64,000 nucleotides of DNA from Coprinus comatus (Eukaryota; Basidiomycota; Agaricomycetes; Agaricales; Agaricaceae): assembly GCA_034638255.1 (NCBI GenBank), contig JAWPGT010000013.1:62001-126000 (forward strand), in the 5' to 3' direction. Shown here in pieces: positions 1 to 12,759 of the stretch (positions are counted from its first letter, which is position 1; the number at the start of each line of letters is the position of its first letter). Below the pieces are notes generated by a model. The model saw nothing but the letters and a program-made list of their open reading frames with translations. It was not told where the DNA came from and did no database searches. Position numbers and translations under genes: made by a program.

Positions 1-264
1 CGTGCATACCAGCAGTCTTATTATTTATCACCATGATAGTAATATACTCGGCCATAACAGGGTCTAAGGTTTCTTTTAGCAATTGAAGCCAGTAGTATAG
101 ATTGTGTGTTAACTCACCAGCGTCTGGACTGTACCCTCGTTGCATGAGCTCATCCTGGATAGATTGCTGCGCAAAACGTGAATATGAGCTAGGATAGTAT
201 AGAATACACAACTTACTTGCAAAGCATTCGCCCGCTCAGTACCAATAGTTAGACCAAACGGCAT
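1..264 (-). CDS. Nab2-like poly(A) RNA-binding protein, N-terminal part (runs off window)
   Basis: Only the 5' end lies in the window. Three short exons are visible (264-217, 166-118, 63-10), separated by GT-AG introns of 50 and 54 nt. The window starts inside the third intron, whose donor is GTATGC at position 9. The roughly 50 residues begin MPFGLTIGTERANAL and contain AEYITIMVINNKT. This matches the N-terminal PWI-like helical fold of Nab2/ZC3H14 proteins, which bind poly(A) RNA in the nucleus and link 3'-end processing to export. The diagnostic CCCH fingers would lie beyond the window. The identification rests on the AEYI...NxKT pattern and the very short first exon. Another PWI-like protein is possible. 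Confidence 0.55.
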
Positions 265-3255
265 GTTTTAATAAGAGAATGTGCGTAGAACTGCAGCCAA
301 CGACCAACCAAGAATTGATTTGTAACTCCGCCTTCAGCTGACTAAGCTGTGTCCCCGATTCTTAACATTCACATACAAAGCCTTTTCAGACTTCGTTCCT
401 AGCTCTCTATCTGTGGCTTTTTGTCTGTAAGTAGCGTGTAATACATAACCTCCTGCTATGTGAAATTGCCTCCTATGACTCTCATTATACTTATTATTCT
501 TTGAACTTTGCACCAAGTTTCGGTCTATAATATAAATCTAATATGTTTAAAAGATGGCAGTTCGCGGCGAGAGACAACAAGCGCATGTACTATGACTCTA
601 AGTCCTTACTGAAACGACATATATACTCTTTATTTAACCTCGTTAACAGCTTTATTGCTTCGACAGTCCCATCAGGCCCTTTTAGTCGCACATTGATCCA
701 ACAATCAAAAACTGCCAGTCATACAATTTTGATCAACTTGAATGATGTTATGGGCAGTTCATTCTCTTGCAAACATTTGATATTTCCAGAAAGATAGTTA
801 TATATGAATGGGTTCACGAGTTCACTCGGTGAATGGTTCTTGTGGCACTCTAGTCGGTAGTGAGGCATTCGTCATATATATACCCCAAACATATATCTCT
901 CAATATGTGGCACCATATCTAAAAATCACAGACGCAGTGCTCATTGCCAAAACAACCTGTGTTTGAGAGCTTCTGTTCGCTGAGTGCCAATGATCGTAGT
1001 TATTTCCTCATTTACAACAAGCTAAATATATTCCCCCACCTCGATGCTTTCAATGGCTAAATATATTCCTTCACTAGCTGTTGATAACAAGCCACCAGGA
1101 AGGAGGCAAATTATAAATTATCATACATAACTCAGCAAAACAAGCTGCACATTAGGGGTTCTCTCTGAAGCGTTTCTCGGAGCAAATTCTATCATGATAC
1201 TGACTCTTTTTTAACACTACTGTTTGGTACTACTATGACTATGAATAATGAGACTCGCAGCAACTACTAATCTCATGTATGATCAGAAGTTCTTTTCTGT
1301 TTTATTGTGTAACGGTGATGTGATAGATTGAGGATTTACGCTTCATCGGCGATCACATAGTACGTATATATACAATTCACGGTACCTTATTCAACATATA
1401 TCGGATGGATGGCCTTGCCCAACTAGATCTAGAATTTTACATTCTTTGACATTCTAAAGACTTTGCGTTGGCTTTAGCTTCTTTTGAACATTCTTGAGTA
1501 TATGGGCTACAAAATAGACCAAACCTACACAGCCCGCTACTACTAAATAACTTTGCTCAATACCTCCTTTGTCTTCTTATCGCTTCCATTCCGACAAGGG
1601 TTAAGACGTTGAGTCATATCAGGTCATATCTAATGATTTTGTGAAAACTTCTACATTTCAAAATTACAATTTCGGCCCGATACTTACATGAGTATCTCAG
1701 ACTGTGTCTCCTCGGCCGACTTGAACGTCGGTACTTGGCGTGTACCAGCTCCGGGTAAGGCAGAGGGGGACCTATACCATATTAGGTGGGCCGTATGTTG
1801 ATAAAGGGACTTCGACTTCTTAGAATTTTAAAGGGTCTCGTCAGATATTCAACCCAATGGTGAGTGTTTTCCCCGAGCCAACGATAGAGATATATTAATG
1901 AGTCTGGGAAAACAGTAACATACTCCCCGTGAGACATCGGGACATAGGAGGACATAGGGCCTGTGTCCAGTTTCCATGAAAAGTACTTCTTCGCGAGCGT
2001 CAATGTGTACTACTCAAAAGCGCCGGTGCGTATAGCGTATATCACCTAAACGCTGAGATACAGGCGCCTACCATTGAGCTTGAATCAGGCTTTTACTTCG
2101 GGCGATGTTACAGCGCTCGGAACTAACACGGACACCATAAAAGGACATTTGTGATGTTCTGAGAGAACACGAGGAGTGCTTCTGAATATACCAATTTTGT
2201 ATAAAAGCTCATGGCAAAATTGATCATCCAAATATACACAGTTGATTGGGGAGGGAGTCAATTGAATGGGTGTTTTGTGCAAGAATAACGTAAATGATCA
2301 CTACAATCACATCGCCATGCGACCTCCATGTACGCCTTCGATATGTGTGATTCATACCACTGGGTTGACACAGGTTTTTTTTTTCTGTTGGAATGGAGAC
2401 AATAGGAGAACAATGAAGAGAACAACGGATTATACCGGGAATCGTGGAGGAGCAACACGCCACAAAAAGTCTCGCTCCGGGGAAGAACCTGCATCCGCTA
2501 TTGCAACTCTATGAATGTTTCTTGTCACAAGGGCCAAGGCCCACACTCCAATATATTACAGTTTGATTAAGATCCAAGGGTTTTTTTTTGACGTGAGATG
2601 TCACGCGCTTGATACACAGCCTCGTTTAATTTCTCAAGAGCGTTTAAAATTAAACTGCTAATAGTCTTCATGACGATGGAAGGAAGCGCCAGGACTAGGA
2701 AACATGTCTGATGCTGGGAGCAGAGTGTCTGTAGACCATTCTTTGAGCATTCATGAGGCTGTGCGGCGGTAAGTCACTTTCGGAGTTGAACATGCTGTCC
2801 GACCCTGTCTAACCGGACCCATAGACTTTGAAAGCCTATTTATTTGTGATGTTGGGTCCCGAGTCATTTTTCCCTAGGCTTTGCCGTTGGAGTACTAGAT
2901 GCGAAATTAGTAGCAACCTTGATCGATAGTAGCAATTCCTTTTCATAAATATTCCATCATGGTTCTTATCAGAATCAGAACATCAACGACAACTGAACGA
3001 CACCGGACAAAGGGGGTTTTAAGAGCTATCACTCACCAACTACAGGCCCATCTGGCAAATAATCAACTCGGGGAAATTTTCTTCAAGTGATATCCTAGTG
3101 TACAACTTGCCCTATTATCTCCCATATGCAAGTAAGTATATACAAATGCAAGTCTATCTATCGTACAATTGTTTGTGTGGGTAAAATATTGCCGGGTATA
3201 TTACAATGCGATTATGACTGCTATTGTCCAAACCCATCAAGAAGATAAGTAACTG
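265..3255. other. intergenic region, no supportable gene
   Basis: About 3 kb, AT-rich. Only short overlapping open frames (up to 84 codons) occur on both strands, none with plausible introns or a recognisable protein pattern. Short T runs occur near 2373 and 2581. I see no RNA gene or intact transposon. Confidence 0.5.
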
Positions 3256-4293
3256 TTACCATATCGCAGGCATTGCTAAAGCAAACATTTGACCTTTGAG
3301 GGGATGTGTGTGCGGTACACGACCAATTTGAAAATCAACAACCTGGTCAAGATCCTTTATGCGAGAATGGGAAACATTGTCATTCGAAGGGGTATGGGGT
3401 GAACCAGAAGAAGCTGGTGAGGAAGAGTTCGAATAGCTTGCTGGAGGAGTTGACGGCATTGGTGATCCCCAAGATCCTGGAGAAGAACTGCTTGGGGAAT
3501 TTTTGGAAGGGGTGGGGTTACGCTGCGTTGAAAAATTGGGAATAGGAGAGGTCGTCGTTGAAGGCTCTGGCATTGGAGTATTAGACGAAGACGTTGCAGC
3601 ACGTTTCGCTCGTTTTGATACCATCTCATTGGTATATGTTGGATAAGACGCTCGGTCCTCTCCGAAATCTTGGCGCACTCGAGCTTCAAACTGAGAAAGT
3701 ATTGGGTTGTCTACCGTTAGCTCCCAGTCTAGATACGAGCACATCTCTCGCTCCATCTGGTTGATTTCACGTAAACTGAACATAGCTTGAGCCACTATGG
3801 CCCAGGACTTGTTTGAATATGTGTCATCGCAGATAACCTTGGAGGCAATCATGAATGCTGATACAAACAGTCGATGACCAGAGGAACCTCGGGCCGTAGG
3901 AAACCGTGCCTTCAATCGCTGCAGAAGTACTAGTGAAGCAAATGTGACGGAGACATGCAATTTTGTCCGATGTAACGCGTAGGCGATGAAATAAGGTAGC
4001 TTTCCATGGGCAGCATGGGCGCCCGAGCTTGGTGGATTTTCGGGACATGCAAACAAGTGCGTGATGAAGCGTGAAGAGATGCGGGCAATTATTTCGTGTC
4101 CATAATAAGGATCCGGACGTGATTGGCTTGGATGAGGAGCCTGAAAGATGCTAAGAGACAAGGTAGATCAGCAATAATCTAGCAGGCGTACATTGGAATT
4201 ATGAAGATTATGTGGTCTTGTTCTAGGTGCTCCTGTCGGTACAGGCATAGAGGTAGATGTCGCACGTTTCCGGGAGTCTTGATGGGATGCCAT
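3256..4293 (-). CDS. Pcl/Pho80-type cyclin
   Basis: Two exons, 4293-4192 and 4140-3256, joined across a 51-nt intron (GTACGC to TTTCAG), give 328 aa. The first exon encodes MASHQDSRKR and a basic, Thr/Pro-rich leader. Residues of roughly 45-175 form a cyclin box with PYFIAYALHRTKL, FMIASKVICDD and REINQMEREMCSYLDWEL, the layout of fungal Pcl1/2-type cyclins that activate Pho85-family kinases in cell-cycle and nutrient signalling. The C-terminal third is Ser/Pro-rich and probably disordered, ending in a short hydrophobic patch, ALAMPAIW. The start is chosen because the upstream ATG exon joins in frame and removes a non-ATG start. Which Pcl subclass it belongs to cannot be told. Confidence 0.85.
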
Positions 4294-6627
4294 TTTTACT
4301 GAATGAGGAACTTTTCAACACGACACATCAATTATATACTGCTGGAGACAAAAAATTTTTTCTCTCTTCTTTTTTAAAGTGTTAGCATGCATATGTAAAC
4401 CCATCTCGCCAACGTTACAACTCGTGGCCCTTCCGTTAATACAAATAGTGCATTTGGTTGTACATCTCAGCGTCCACAGACCCTCTTCTGTGTGGTCCTC
4501 CACCCCTCTCAATGCTCATAAAAGAGTAATTTTTTCTATATATGGAACTAGTTGATTACATCCGGTATGAAACATCTAAAACACCCAAGTACTAGGACAC
4601 TGTCAGTAAGATACCACCGGGTACATCGGCTCACCCGACCCCTCAAAATCTGGGCTAGTCGGCAATGCTGTTTTCAACTTGATTCAGCTGTTGGTAGATC
4701 ATAGCAGCTGTTGTACTACAGTCGGTCCCAGACAAACCGTACATACTACAAACAGCATTTAAGTATAGGTGAAGATGTCTGTCTGAGTATTGGCTCTCGT
4801 AATAGAAGTGCATTTGGAGTGCAATCTGAGTGTAATAGATACGTATGTGTAGGTCATCATACATTTAATAGCTTTCACCAGTCAGTGATTGCTGACATTT
4901 ATCCAATAATAGATGTGTACTCAGCGCAGACTCAGTGTTGGCAACAATGATTATTGTCAAGAAAAGATCATGTTTCAGACTTCGAGATGATTTGACAGAC
5001 GAATTGACAGACAAAAAACCGGCGAAAACCCATTGCAGGTTTTTGACTAATGTAATGTGATCATGACAAGAGACAAGAGATAATAAATGAATATTGTTGC
5101 ACTTATCTCCTTAATTTATGTTCTTCCATATGTAGTGTTTGTGTAGTACTATGTATGTAAAAACAACGACACTGATCTACTACATTTCAACTACTTAGTC
5201 ATGCATAATGACATATAATGGTATTCATATTCATTTAAACAATCATGCGCTCTGGAGCCCATTTGCAACCGCAAACACTTGCTGACCAGGATATGTGGCG
5301 AAAAAATTATCTCCGTATAGTAGTTTTTGCACGGAAGTGATCCATGGCGCAATCTTCAAATTTGAGCTTAGTGCAAGGCTCGTAGTAGAGTGATGTTTCG
5401 AAGATGCCTCCAAACACAATACTTCGATTTTCAACAGGTTTCGAAGACTTTCCAAAACAAGTTGTTGCGCCTCAACACCGCCGACGCCAGGCCGACGCAA
5501 TTGGCACCATCAGATAACTTATTGTTAGATCGATCACATGACGTCACACAGCCTTGTCACTTTTTGTATTTATTTTTGTATCCATAGCGCTTCATTGTGA
5601 TGACTCAACAATGGAATCTTCACGAAGCTAATACCCCATTGTGTAGGGTCAATGTTTTTGAAGTCGTATTATAGCACTGCTCAGTATCTTGGTTCCCGAG
5701 CCAACGCACGGTGAATTAGAGCGTCCACTCGGAACTGGTAAGTGGCTGTGAATTACACCATTGTATACTCAGGAACTTGTCATCGGATGTATTCAAAAAA
5801 AAAATGAAGCACGGCGTCATCGCCCGAGGTGGAGTGTTAAGTTTGAGCTACTTAATGGTTGGTCAGGGGGCTAAACCTGGAGCAATTTCCCTCTTACTGG
5901 ACAGCATCGACTCTTCTGAACCTTGTCTTGGGATACACAGCCGCCAGCCTTCCGTCAATCTTGCTACATACAACAACACTCATAATGCAATGGGGATAGT
6001 GAGACAGTGACATTGCACGGAAAAATGTTTATGTGTTGCATATCCGTTGGTTCCCGTGCGGCATGGATGTATGACATCCGTCCAACATAGGTCGGTATAA
6101 CGAGAGATTGTGAACATTAGGACACGAATACCACGGTGAAAATTTACCAATTGAGAATATATACACTGCCTTACATTGACCATACATAGATTGGTAGCAG
6201 GTGGATTGGAAAAATTCTAAATCGATATCTTGCGCAGCAGCCAAGCAACCACAAGGCTATTACTACTTTTCTCTCACACAAGTAGACCGTTAGTTCATTA
6301 GTATCACACCATTATTGCATATTGACTTATGAGCATTTAGTCGTAGAAGTTCAGCAAACTTCCATGTGCCGGGATTGGACTCAGAAGGGGAAGGAGGTAA
6401 CACATGCTCGCCAGGTTGCGATCCCCGGCTCATTAGGTTGAAAGAATCAAAACAGTGTGGACCCAAAACTCTACACTAGATGACCCTAATCCGGTTAACT
6501 CGGGATAAGGGGTCGAATGAGTAGGACTCGGGGAATGTTCCTGGAATGTATTCACCAAGCACCCTTTGGCGTGTAATCTGAGTATCAATGAGTAATAGCA
6601 CTTCCAGTTACATGAGACACATGATAA
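4294..6627. other. intergenic region, no supportable gene
   Basis: About 2.3 kb with only short open frames. One at 5243-5500 (-) has a protein-like composition but no ATG and no convincing splice partner. A near-inverted repeat with arms at 6368-6375 and 6421-6429 is present. Confidence 0.45.
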
Positions 6628-7648
6628 TCAGATTAGAACAGCTTTTAGAAACTTCCTCCCCTCATCTATTCGCACAACGAGACTTCTTCCTGTCCATTTT
6701 GGTGACCCAACAGAAACGTAACTACGGGGCATATCACCGAAAAAGACATAACCCGGGATATATCGGTCAACAAACCTAGCAAGCTGTTCAGCCACACGTT
6801 GCCATGAATGGAAAATAGGAGGACTTACTCTTTAACAGCTTTCTCGGACATCCCTCTACCACCATTTTGGTCCTTCATATTACGTTCTTGTTCGAGACGC
6901 CACTGATATACAACACTGTATTTTGACGTCGAGGGGTCATGTATATCAAAAGAGGACGGCTCAAGCTTGTCAAGTCAAAAGCTATTGAAGCCAAATAATT
7001 ATCCTCACTTACTTGAATGAAGACGTCGAAGAAACCCCAAAGTTCCGTGTATGATTTGAGTATTTCATTCACTCTTTCAATATCAAACTTCTGGATAGTA
7101 TTTTCATGCAGTCCCAATTTCTTCTTTTCTTCTTCCCAATCACCATTCCAACGGTTGTCCAGTTCTTGCATGGATATGGGGTAAAACCCGACACACCATC
7201 CTTCCAAAATTACGACGTCAACTGGTTGCTTAACAATTGTTCCAGACCCATCTAGCGGCAAACGGTCCCCTTGTCCACTATAGAGGCTCTTGTCAAATCT
7301 AGGTAATTCGATGTTCTGAACACCCCTTCGTAGTGTATCCAATAAATTGATCCCGGTTTCAACATCGTGGGTGCCTGGCTGTCCGCGACCCTGCCAAAGA
7401 GGGTTAAGAGGCTGCGAGGAGGCAAGCTCAACAAGTTTAGCATGCGGAAAGTAGAGGTCATCTAGGGACAATAATGCGACTCGCAAGTGATGAGGTTCTG
7501 AGGTTAAGTATTTCTGGATTCGAGCAGAGAGATAAGATTTGCCGGAGCCTTGTGGTCCTTGAATAGCAACGAACAATGGTCTCCTATCTTGTGGTATGTG
7601 CTTCAAAATATGCTCTGCAACCACTTTAAGTGTCGTAGTTGTTGCCAT
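6628..7648 (-). CDS. glycerate-kinase-type P-loop kinase (Tda10/GLYK family)
   Basis: Three exons (7648-7013, 6965-6829, 6775-6628) give 306 aa, close to the usual length of about 290-320. The Walker A motif GPQGSGKS lies at residues 31-38, followed by the family block LLSLDDLYFPH. Later come QGRGQPGTHD, LPRFDKS and VVILEGWCVGF. This is the plant/fungal D-glycerate 3-kinase fold, which phosphorylates glycerate at the 3-OH. Yeast Tda10 is of unproven substrate. The C-terminal exons restore VYQWRLEQE and RYIPGYVFF, both typical of the family. The ATG at 7648 is chosen because it directly precedes the conserved domain; an in-frame extension further upstream lacks family resemblance. The gene is divergent from RER1, 207 bp away. 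Confidence 0.88.
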
Positions 7649-7855
7649 TGGATGTATGGTGAAGATACTTATTATACCTATTTCCTGAGATAATCTCAAA
7701 GCGGTCCGGCGGCAGCCTGCGGGCCCCTGACTCGGAGACCGAATTTTCGGAGGCACGTGAGACGCGGCCAACAGGAAACCAACACATTCACTGTTACAGA
7801 GTCTTCGTGTCTACCTCATATTCCACATCTTCCTTCATCTTTGTCTACGATAATT
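7649..7855. promoter_or_regulatory. shared divergent promoter of the kinase gene and RER1
   Basis: The 207 bp between the two start codons must hold the upstream region of both divergent genes. No specific factor site is claimed. Confidence 0.55.
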
Positions 7856-8730
7856 ATGATGTCCGACAGCGGCGCAGGCGTAGAATCTTCTCCTATCCAA
7901 AACATCACCGCCCAATACACGAAACTTAAACGCTCCTACCAGCAAATTTTGGACCGCTGGACCCCTCATATTCTTCAACGTTGGCTTGCAACTGCAGGCC
8001 TCTTGTCCATATTCTTGCTGCGTATTCTACTTGCACAAGGGGTCAGTATTATCTCATGAATTCAGATCATAAATATATACTAATAAGACCTTGTAGTGGT
8101 ATATTGGTATGTGATACCCATTTAGTTGGAATAACCATTAATTGACCTAAACCAACCCTATCTGTTATCAGTTTGCTGTGCGTTGTTCTCATTTTTGTAA
8201 CTCAATTTGGTCTCTCATTACGGTCATTGTAGATGCACACGCTATCTACCTGTTGAATCTTCTTTTGGCCTTCCTTCAACCCAAATTCGACCCCTCACTT
8301 CAGGAGGATCTTATGGCGGATGAAATTGAAGAGGGAGGTGAAGAGGCGAGCCCTCTTCCATCGCAACGAGATGACGAGTTCCGTCCTTTCGTTCGACGTC
8401 TACCTGAGTGGCAATTCTGGTAAGTTCATTTCCTACGTATCATTTTAAATAATAAGCTTATAAAATTTCAGGCTTTCCTCTACCCGTGCTACTATTGTCG
8501 CTGTTCTATGCACCACGTCCGAGGTGTTTGATGTTCCGGTTTATTGGCCCATCCTTGTAGTCTACTTTTTGGTTCTCTTTACTCTCACTATGAGACGCCA
8601 GATCCAGTACGTCATTTTTCCTACTTTAGCGGTCTTCATGGAAATTAATTTTTTTAGACACATGATTAAATACAAGTATGTGCCATTCGACATCGGAAGG
8701 AAGGCAAGATATGGTGGCGCCGCGAAATAA
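7856..8730 (+). CDS. RER1: RER1, ER membrane-protein retrieval receptor
   Basis: Six exons (7856-8041, 8097-8106, 8172-8177, 8233-8419, 8472-8606, 8658-8730) give 198 aa; human RER1 is 196. Rer1 is a four-pass Golgi protein that returns escaped ER membrane proteins via COPI. Visible family blocks are [60 protein letters not shown] and [15 protein letters not shown]. Exons 2 and 3 are only 10 and 6 nt, yet their inclusion recreates the expected [14 protein letters not shown] stretch, and the three introns around them are 55, 65 and 55 nt. Two ATGs lie in tandem at 7856 and 7859; the first is used. The C-terminus is shorter than in animals. Confidence 0.93.
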
Positions 8731-10104
8731 ATTATATAATATACTGGGGTGGCTTGTCAATAGATTCATTGTAATGAGCAGTACGATACCTTAATGGCCT
8801 GAATGCGGAACGGTCGTCCTTTATTGCGATGCTCACGTCTTTGCAGTTTAACGTTATATTCAAGCTTTAGGTATAACTTGCTACTGCACAGCTACTGCAT
8901 CACATATCCATGTGCATGAGAACTAGAGAAGATTGTACTTAAAGCTCAGTTTCAACATCGAAGATTTAAATTTGGAGTATTGGAACGAAGGAGTTGTTTA
9001 CTTAATATTTGTTCATGACCAGTCGCTGACATTTAAGTACTCATTCAGCAAAACATGATAAGTATGTCATGATTATCATCTCTGCTTTATTCATTCAATC
9101 ATTCATCATTCATAGATGTTGAATGAAGAAGTGTTCTTGTGCGAAAATGATTAACATACACAATGCTATCAAATACAGCCTCGCTGCTCTGTGTCGAAAA
9201 ACTCCCTCAAGTTACTACATTTGTACTAAACGGCCCATGAGAGACCGCAAATCAGGGGCACGATATTCGGAATTAGTATGGGGGTTCTGAGAAGAGCGAT
9301 GTCCTAATGTTAGCTGATAACCTATACACGCTTGAAATGGATACTATCTGACTCGGGAACCCATCGCCCGTGACCATACTCACATCAATCCTTAAACGTT
9401 GAGGTGTTGAACATGGCATTGTCTACAAGGAGTAACTTGAATGTGAAATTATAACATGCTTTTGCAGCACGACCTATTGTGCCGCTTGTAACGTTTTGGG
9501 CAAAGTCCGATGGCCTCATGTGTACCAGAGCGTTTGCATTTGCCGAAGTAAACATCCGGAAGACTGGTTCCGGGAAGTTCTAAAGGATGGAGAATAATGT
9601 TAAAACAAAAGTTGCTATTATTAACTGTCGTTTAAGAACATTGAGTACTACTTGGTACCTTCAGAACAATACAAGCGTTTAACTATTTTCAGGGGATATC
9701 CGAGTGAAGCAAATGAATCCCTTCTAGACTCCATTTCAACGGTTCTACAGTTCCCCGAGTCAGGAGTAGAAACCTGGACATCATCGCGAAGGTTTTCAAT
9801 TTTAGGTAGTGGTGCAGGGAAAGATGTAGTACCGTAGCATCGCGGGATACATGAGGCATAAATGCAATTAGTTGAGGCAATCCAGTGAAAACCAATCCAC
9901 CTTTGGGCAGCAAGTTGTAGCAGCCTGAGGTAACCGACGATTTCAGGATAAAAAGAAGCGCTGTGTAGGTATGACAATGTGGAGACGCGTTCTCAAGTGA
10001 TGTAGGGATTCCAGTCGGATGCAGCGTTACGAAAGACCATGTGTTGGCTTCGTCGCGAAGCTTGTTCAACTGATCGGTTGTAAGAGTAGTGTGAGATGGG
10101 ACAA
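8731..10104. other. intergenic region with unresolved open frames on the minus strand
   Basis: 8731-9640 shows nothing codable. From about 9650 to 10104 the minus strand carries two overlapping open frames of 109-126 codons directly downstream of the IMPACT-like gene. They look protein-like in places but could not be joined by convincing introns or matched to a family, so no gene is called. Confidence 0.35.
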
Positions 10105-10936
10105 CTACTCCTTTGTGGTATATTTGGCATGTAGTTCACCCAACGAGTTCTTTACCCACTGAATCGCGTTCTCCCGAGCCTTGATCAGTCTTCGGGCCTT
10201 AGCTAGGTCCAAAGAGGAATAATCAGGCTTCCTTGCTACTACCTCTCCTCTTTCGCTTGACTTCTGTGTTTCTCTGGAATCCTGCAGAGTCTTCATTTCC
10301 TCACGAAGACCGTCAAGAAGGACATCCAGAGTTTCTAGGGTTGTAATGGATTCCCGCAACTCTTCCGATCGCTTGAAAGCTTGGCAAACTTCCGCAGTAC
10401 ACGTCTCGATGTGATTGAATCTTGAAGGTCCTAGGAGCGTTCCTCCATACCTGTGGGTCGGTACAAGGGATGAGAATAGTTTAAAGACCGGGCTGTAAAG
10501 GGCGAAAGAAACGGACGCACCAACGACTAACCACAACTACTGCATCGATAATGGCTAAATTCTGCATAACCTTCAAAATTTTGTCTCCCGCCCATTTTTC
10601 ACCATCATCCATACTACCGGCAGCTAACTCAAAGTCCTCTGGGCCCTGCAGTCCATTCTTCCCGGGCTTCAGAACCATACATCTCCATGCTGCAATTTCA
10701 TGGGAAGCCTGTCTGTTTCCATGCAAGACGTACTTCACATATCTGACATGGGTTTTGGCTTGTTCCGGAGAAGTGGCAGTGAATATATTGGCGATGAAGG
10801 TAGAGCCGCGGTCGCGGATTTCGGCGGATGTACTAATTGCCTTCGGAAGCTGTTTAGAAGTCGTGACGTATGAATGGAGTGTATGTACAGCTGAGGGTGC
10901 CGATGAGGTCCCTAGTCGGGAGTCCGTATCTGACAT
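10105..10936 (-). CDS. IMPACT/UPF0029-domain protein
   Basis: Two exons (10936-10521 and 10450-10105) joined over a 70-nt intron (GTGCGT to CCACAG) give 253 aa. The central region has the UPF0029/IMPACT signature: RDRGSTFIANIFTATS, RQASHEIAAWR, DDGEKWAGDKIL and VVVVSRWYGGTLLGPSRF, with the last block recreated exactly across the splice junction. IMPACT/Yih1 proteins dampen Gcn2 activation by competing for Gcn1. Here the N-terminal RWD domain that binds Gcn1 is not visible; only about 45 low-complexity residues precede the catalytic-like fold. The C-terminal 100 residues are charged and likely coiled coil. It may be a stand-alone UPF0029 protein rather than a true Yih1 orthologue. Confidence 0.85.
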
Positions 10937-12759
10937 ATCAGACTTCGAGTCGTGTGCCAAACGGTGCGATTTATGCAAGTCTCTGAGCAGGTGTCATCTT
11001 ATTTGTGATAAATTTAGAACACTGTTAACCCGCATTTGGTCACACATCCGTTTTTAACAAGCGCCCACTGTGGTTCTAACTTGCGGCTATCACAACTGCT
11101 CCCAAACCATTCCCCTCTTACCTTACTTTGATGTTCTATCATTCCTCTCATCCTATGATTTTTAGTGCAAGACAGGCATGTCTCACTCTTGTACAAGATC
11201 TACTTCAACTTGAAGTTGATTCGTGTGCTAAGTAAGTGTTTTACTATACTAATTCAGAGTCGCATCCAGGTTCTTCCCATTGGACTTTCTTAGTATCGGG
11301 GATTAACAAGCTTTTCTAGATGATCTATGCTCGAGAGTATTGTGATTTCGCACCGATTCTTAAACGTTTAAACCATGGCTTTCCAACTTGTAACTACCAC
11401 TGATCGGTTAGTACAGTCACATAAAGAGTGCCAAAGGTTTGACGGAGTTGTTTGTCATCGGGTGGCAGTGGGTACAACTGCTTCGCTACTTTCATCTAAT
11501 TCCTACCCATTTCATGGATTGTCCTCCTGAAAGCACGGCCTATCAAGATTCAAGCAGGCGATCTAGATATATATTGCAGCTCAATGATATTGTAAACTAT
11601 TTCAATTTCTCGAAACCGCTGGTTATCCTGAGATATAATTAACTTGAGGTCGAAGAATGTTGTAATACGGTAGAATGTATCTCAAAAGTGGTGAAGAAGC
11701 TGCGGATTTCTTCAAAGATGAATTTATGAAACTGGCTCAGTGCCGTCAACGTCAGCTTTATTCGAATTCCCTCGCTTCTTGCTATCCCCTACTAGACCTC
11801 TATATTGCTGCAATAGGAGAGGCTCAGCGCCCAGTTATCCGCTACGACTATTCAACGTTGTCATTCAAACAGTCTGTTTTGATCTTATGCTGATGAGTTC
11901 CCACCATGAAACTAGGGCCAATAGACCAGTATATCGATTGGGGGTTTTATGGAGTTATAATTTTTCGCATGCGCTCACAGCGCCAAAGAATATTATCACA
12001 TGTAAGAGTTTTTTGAAGACTGGTAACGAATAGGTTCGTCCTGTTGTATCACGAGAAGCTAGCATAACATTCGTATTCTTGTTCACTGTGTTCTAATTCC
12101 TTGTGAAGTTGATTCTGATTCCGGGTTTGTTTGAAATATATTTCACATCGTTATCCGTTGCTGAACCACTCACGGCATACGGAGTCGTGAGTGGTACCTT
12201 GATTTACTTTGTATAACAGTATAGGGCTCACCAGGGTCGCGATCCGACTTACAGTAGTTTACAATATTGCCAGTGTACTGCTTTTTGTAGCACATACTTT
12301 ACATTTCGTGTTATCCCTTGTTTTAAAGACGCAATTGGCCATGATCCCGATTTTTCTGGCCGTTTAGGCAATATGTGTCAGTATAGCTGGTTACAGATGT
12401 TCCTTACCATAATCCGCCCCCTTCAACCCTTTCGATTGTGTGGTAGTGTCTGTGCGTAACATACTATGGGTAGACAAATCGAAGATGTCAACTTCATTTG
12501 GAGTTCAAGTCGGTGCCGCCGGGGGTTAAGCTGAAGTCCTGTTACAATACCGACGAGACGGTTCTTGGCCCAGTTCTTTATCGCTAGGAATATCCGGGAG
12601 CTCGAAAAGGTAGAAATGTCAAGTGAAGGGCCGTTTGTTTGGATTTGTAGTAGGGTGGCGTTTTATTGTTGGATGTCACATGCACCCACAAATGCCACAA
12701 CACTTCTCCCATGCACAACATATCTACTGCTTTCATCTTTCATTGCTTGACTTACACAC
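10937..12759. other. intergenic region, no supportable gene
   Basis: About 1.8 kb. Short frames (60-97 codons) near 11440-12030 and 12565-12750 show no family resemblance and no splice continuity. I see no RNA gene. Confidence 0.4.

Noticed and set aside
5243..5500. 85-codon minus-strand frame with protein-like composition
   Set aside because: It has no ATG start, and I found no convincing upstream exon or family match.
6361..6430. tRNA-like hairpin with arms GCCGGGAT and ATCCCCGGC
   Set aside because: The arms are offset by a bulge and no D-arm, anticodon or canonical T-loop can be placed on either strand.
10551..11057. 168-codon plus-strand frame
   Set aside because: It lies antisense to the UPF0029 domain exon, which has clear homology on the minus strand.
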